64,000 nt of DNA from Bacteroides sp. GTDB taxonomy: Bacteria > Bacteroidota > Bacteroidia > Bacteroidales > Muribaculaceae. The stretch lies in assembly GCA_014801945.1 (NCBI GenBank), contig JAAVDF010000025.1, positions 54,569 to 118,568 of the forward strand, given 5' to 3'. Numbering within the stretch: the stretch's first letter is position 1; each line of letters starts with the position of its first letter. The position numbers were made by a program, and so were the translations under genes. The notes below the pieces were generated by a model. The model worked only from the letters and a program-made list of their open reading frames with translations. It ran no database searches and was not told the DNA's origin. Below are positions 61,560 to 64,000 of this stretch, in pieces.

Positions 61560-62057
61560 ATGGGACTCATCGGAGGCATAATTGGAGGTGCAGCAGGTAT
61601 CGCCGGTAGCATCTTTGGCGGCATAAGCGCATCGAAGGCAATGAAGAAGGTCAAGAATAACCTGCAAGATCAGAAGCGTACCAATCAGGACTGGTACGAT
61701 CAACGATATAACGAGGACGCAACGCAGAGAGCCGACGCGCAAGCCATACTCACCAGAACGGAGGCCGCTATCAAGTCGCGCAACCGTGCGGCATCAGGAG
61801 CCGCCGCAGTGATGGGAGGCACAGAAGAGAGTGTCGCCGCCACCAAAGCAGCCAACGCACAGGCACAGGCCGAGGCAACATCTAACATAGCCGTCAATGC
61901 CGAGCGCAGGAAGGATTCAATCGAGCAGCAGTATCAGCAGCGCGACGCTCAACTCAACGAGGCACTGAACAACATGGAGGTCGGCAAGGCACAGGCTATT
62001 TCTCAGGCCGTGCAGGGTGTAGCCTCAGCCGCCGGGAATATCGCAGGTGCATTCTAA
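61560..62057 (+). CDS. Putative internal virion / DNA pilot-like protein
   Basis: Glycine-zipper N-terminus MGLIGGIIGGAAGIAGSIFGGISASKAMKKV and long Ala/Gln/Glu-rich helical region. Confidence 0.45.
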   Translation: MGLIGGIIGGAAGIAGSIFGGISASKAMKKVKNNLQDQKRTNQDWYDQRYNEDATQRADAQAILTRTEAAIKSRNRAASGAAAVMGGTEESVAATKAANAQAQAEATSNIAVNAERRKDSIEQQYQQRDAQLNEALNNMEVGKAQAISQAVQGVASAAGNIAGAF

Positions 62058-62074
62058 CACCATACCATACGCTT

Positions 62075-63055
62075 ATGACAAACGACGAGATCAACGAGCA
62101 GACCCCGGAAGCACCTGCAACGTCTCAGGAGTCCACGACCTCCCCCATGTCGGAGCAGGAGGCCGTAATGGGCTACGACGAGCAGATTGCCGCCCTCAAA
62201 GCGGCAGCCGCCGCAGTGAATCAGGAGACCCCGGAGCAGAAGAAAAAGCGTGAGAGAATGGAGAAGTCCAAGAAGGTAATCGCCGCAACCGTCGATGGCC
62301 TGTCTGCACTCTCCAATCTCTTCTTTACGACCCAATACGCCCCCAATGCCTACAATCCCCAATCCTCCCAACTGGGAAAGGTCAACGAGCGCATCGAGGC
62401 TCTAAAGGCCGAGAGACAGGCCGACGCTGACCGCTATAACAATTATATGCTACGTCTGGGCGACGTTCAGAACGCCAAGGCCAAGACGATCCGCGACATG
62501 AGGGCGCAGCATGAAGCGCAGAAGCTTGCACGCGAGAAGGCCGAGCGCGATGCAGAGGCGCACAGTTGGCAAGCACTCTTACAGCCCGACAAACAGCGAG
62601 AGCAGAAAGGAAAGGCCGACAGAGCCGAGCAACAGGCGATTGCAGCCGAGGCCGAGGCTCAGCATGCACCCCAGATGCAGGAGGCCAAATTGCAGACGGA
62701 AAAAGCACGAGCAGGAGCGCAGCGAGCCTCCGCTTCCGCTTCCTATGCCTCCGCAGCCGCACATAACCGGAGCAACCCCAATGAGTTTAGTGCATGGGAT
62801 GAGAACGGACGAGAGCACAAATTCCGGACCAAGGAGGCCGCTGACCGCTTTGCCAAGCAGCACGGCACATGGCAGGAAGAGGACATAACATCATCGACAA
62901 CAACCGACCGAGACGATGAAAACAATGGTCACTCTTCCCAGACGGCCACAACGACCAAGAAGGGAGGGCAACCGGCAAGACCTAAGTCAAAAGACAACAC
63001 GCCGCCAAGCAGACGAGGCAACGATGATAATGTACCACCCAGCAGAAGAAATTAA
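62075..63055 (+). CDS. Putative phage structural/ejection protein, long coiled coil
   Basis: Ala/Glu/Gln/Arg-rich helix; motif NPNEFSAWDENGREHKFRTKEAADRFAKQHGTW; Pro/Ser/Arg tail repeat. Confidence 0.4.
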   Translation: MTNDEINEQTPEAPATSQESTTSPMSEQEAVMGYDEQIAALKAAAAAVNQETPEQKKKRERMEKSKKVIAATVDGLSALSNLFFTTQYAPNAYNPQSSQLGKVNERIEALKAERQADADRYNNYMLRLGDVQNAKAKTIRDMRAQHEAQKLAREKAERDAEAHSWQALLQPDKQREQKGKADRAEQQAIAAEAEAQHAPQMQEAKLQTEKARAGAQRASASASYASAAAHNRSNPNEFSAWDENGREHKFRTKEAADRFAKQHGTWQEEDITSSTTTDRDDENNGHSSQTATTTKKGGQPARPKSKDNTPPSRRGNDDNVPPSRRN

Positions 63056-63057
63056 TC

Positions 63058-64000
63058 ATGGCTAACAACACCGAAGATATTAAATGGCTGTACGATAAAC
63101 TGAAGACTAAAGGCTACGACATTGGCAGCCAACAGGAGTTTACCTCTTCACTCGCTAACCAAGATGATAGGGATTGGTATTACGACAAGGCCGTCGGCAT
63201 GGGACTGGACGTAGGGAGCAAGGACGATTTCAACGCCCTGTATGCTCCTGTCGCTCCTGCACCACAACCTAAGCAGGAAAAGCCTGTGCAGCCTCAGTCA
63301 GCACCTCAGCAGACAGCACAACCGCCTGTCTCCACACCTACCCCAACTCCACAGCCGACATGGCAACCGACGGAGCAGGAGAAGATCAGGATGTCATACA
63401 ACCTCAACTCCATGATGTCGGATTTCAATGCGAGGTCAAGGGCACGAGTGGAGCAAGGGCGACGCATGATAGAACGTTACACCCCTGAAGGACGAAGAAA
63501 GCTAAAGGCCGCCAAGTTTCAGGCACAACTCGCCGGTACACCCACTCAGGTAATGGGGCTGACTCCCGACGTGTCTCCTTCTCCTTCAAGTGACGTAGAG
63601 ACAGGAACAGATGGACAGGCTAAACCTCTTCTTTCGGAACAGGGTCCGGTGCCTTACGGTGTCGTCGAGGTGGACGGACAGCGTAAAACCCAGTGGCTCC
63701 TGCCTGATGGAAGCCTTACAACCGACTTCTCGGAGGCAGATAAGGCGGAATACTCTGCTCGCACAGCGCGTCTCCGTCATCAGTTCGAGAACCGCATGAA
63801 GGAGAACGGACTTGATCCGTCGAAGCAGGAGGATGTGACTCGCCAAAGCATAATTGACAGAATGGCGGATAACCGTCGCCGTCAGTATGCCAAGGATGCT
63901 GAAGTTGCTGAGGCCGCGTCATCTGATATGGAATGGCATGATGACGAGGGATTTTTTGATAATCTTGGCCGTCTGGCACGCAATTCAATCATGCGGTCTG
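63058..64000 (+). CDS. N-terminal part of a large putative virion/ejection protein (truncated by window end; not in the ORF track)
   Basis: Continuous open frame from ATG 63058 to the window end, starting MANNTEDIKWLYDKLKTKGYDIGSQQEFTSSLANQDDRDWYYDKAVGMGLDVGSKDDF. Confidence 0.7.
   Translation, partial: MANNTEDIKWLYDKLKTKGYDIGSQQEFTSSLANQDDRDWYYDKAVGMGLDVGSKDDFNALYAPVAPAPQPKQEKPVQPQSAPQQTAQPPVSTPTPTPQPTWQPTEQEKIRMSYNLNSMMSDFNARSRARVEQGRRMIERYTPEGRRKLKAAKFQAQLAGTPTQVMGLTPDVSPSPSSDVETGTDGQAKPLLSEQGPVPYGVVEVDGQRKTQWLLPDGSLTTDFSEADKAEYSARTARLRHQFENRMKENGLDPSKQEDVTRQSIIDRMADNRRRQYAKDAEVAEAASSDMEWHDDEGFFDNLGRLARNSIMRS

Noticed and set aside
62382-62762. 126-aa minus-strand ORF and neighbouring overlapping ORFs
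   Set aside because: Antisense or out-of-frame within the 62075-63055 coiled-coil gene, produced by its GC-rich low-complexity codons
1-64000. tRNA genes, including at the integrase insertion site
   Set aside because: No cloverleaf-like sequence with a TTCRANYC T-loop was recognised by eye; a tRNAscan run would be needed to be certain

Overview
The window is about 59 kb of Bacteroidales-type chromosome, followed by the left end of an integrated, prophage-like element from about 59.3 kb to the window end. Gene content, TAnnTTTG-type -7 promoter boxes and an aerotolerance (bat) operon suggest a Muribaculaceae/Bacteroidaceae-like genome; this assignment is inferred. The chromosomal part is mostly ordinary. 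It carries a partial glutamate synthase, floA, a 5'-nucleotidase, tdk, ssb, a TolC/MFP/RND efflux operon with a TetR gene, fabG, rimM, proS, a moxR-DUF58-bat operon, purM, a MltF-like transglycosylase, priA, RNase P RNA, pncB/pncA, ddh, ackA/pta, typA, an fdtA/fdtB-like pair, an EF-G paralog and mnmE. The observations most worth following up are these. (1) A membrane protein combines an N-terminal HU domain, an acidic linker, one TM helix and a C-terminal LysM, and is translationally coupled to a soluble HU; it is a candidate DNA-to-peptidoglycan tether. (2) An EF-G paralog has Ala in place of the catalytic switch II His and a degenerate switch I. (3) A prophage-like element has a three-gene cassette resembling a virion ejection module; its last gene (from 63058) runs off the window and is absent from the ORF track. 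(4) Several palindromes lie on promoters or transcription start sites (upstream of the 52216-52722 gene, pta, ssb and int). All family assignments come from reading translated sequence; no database search was run.
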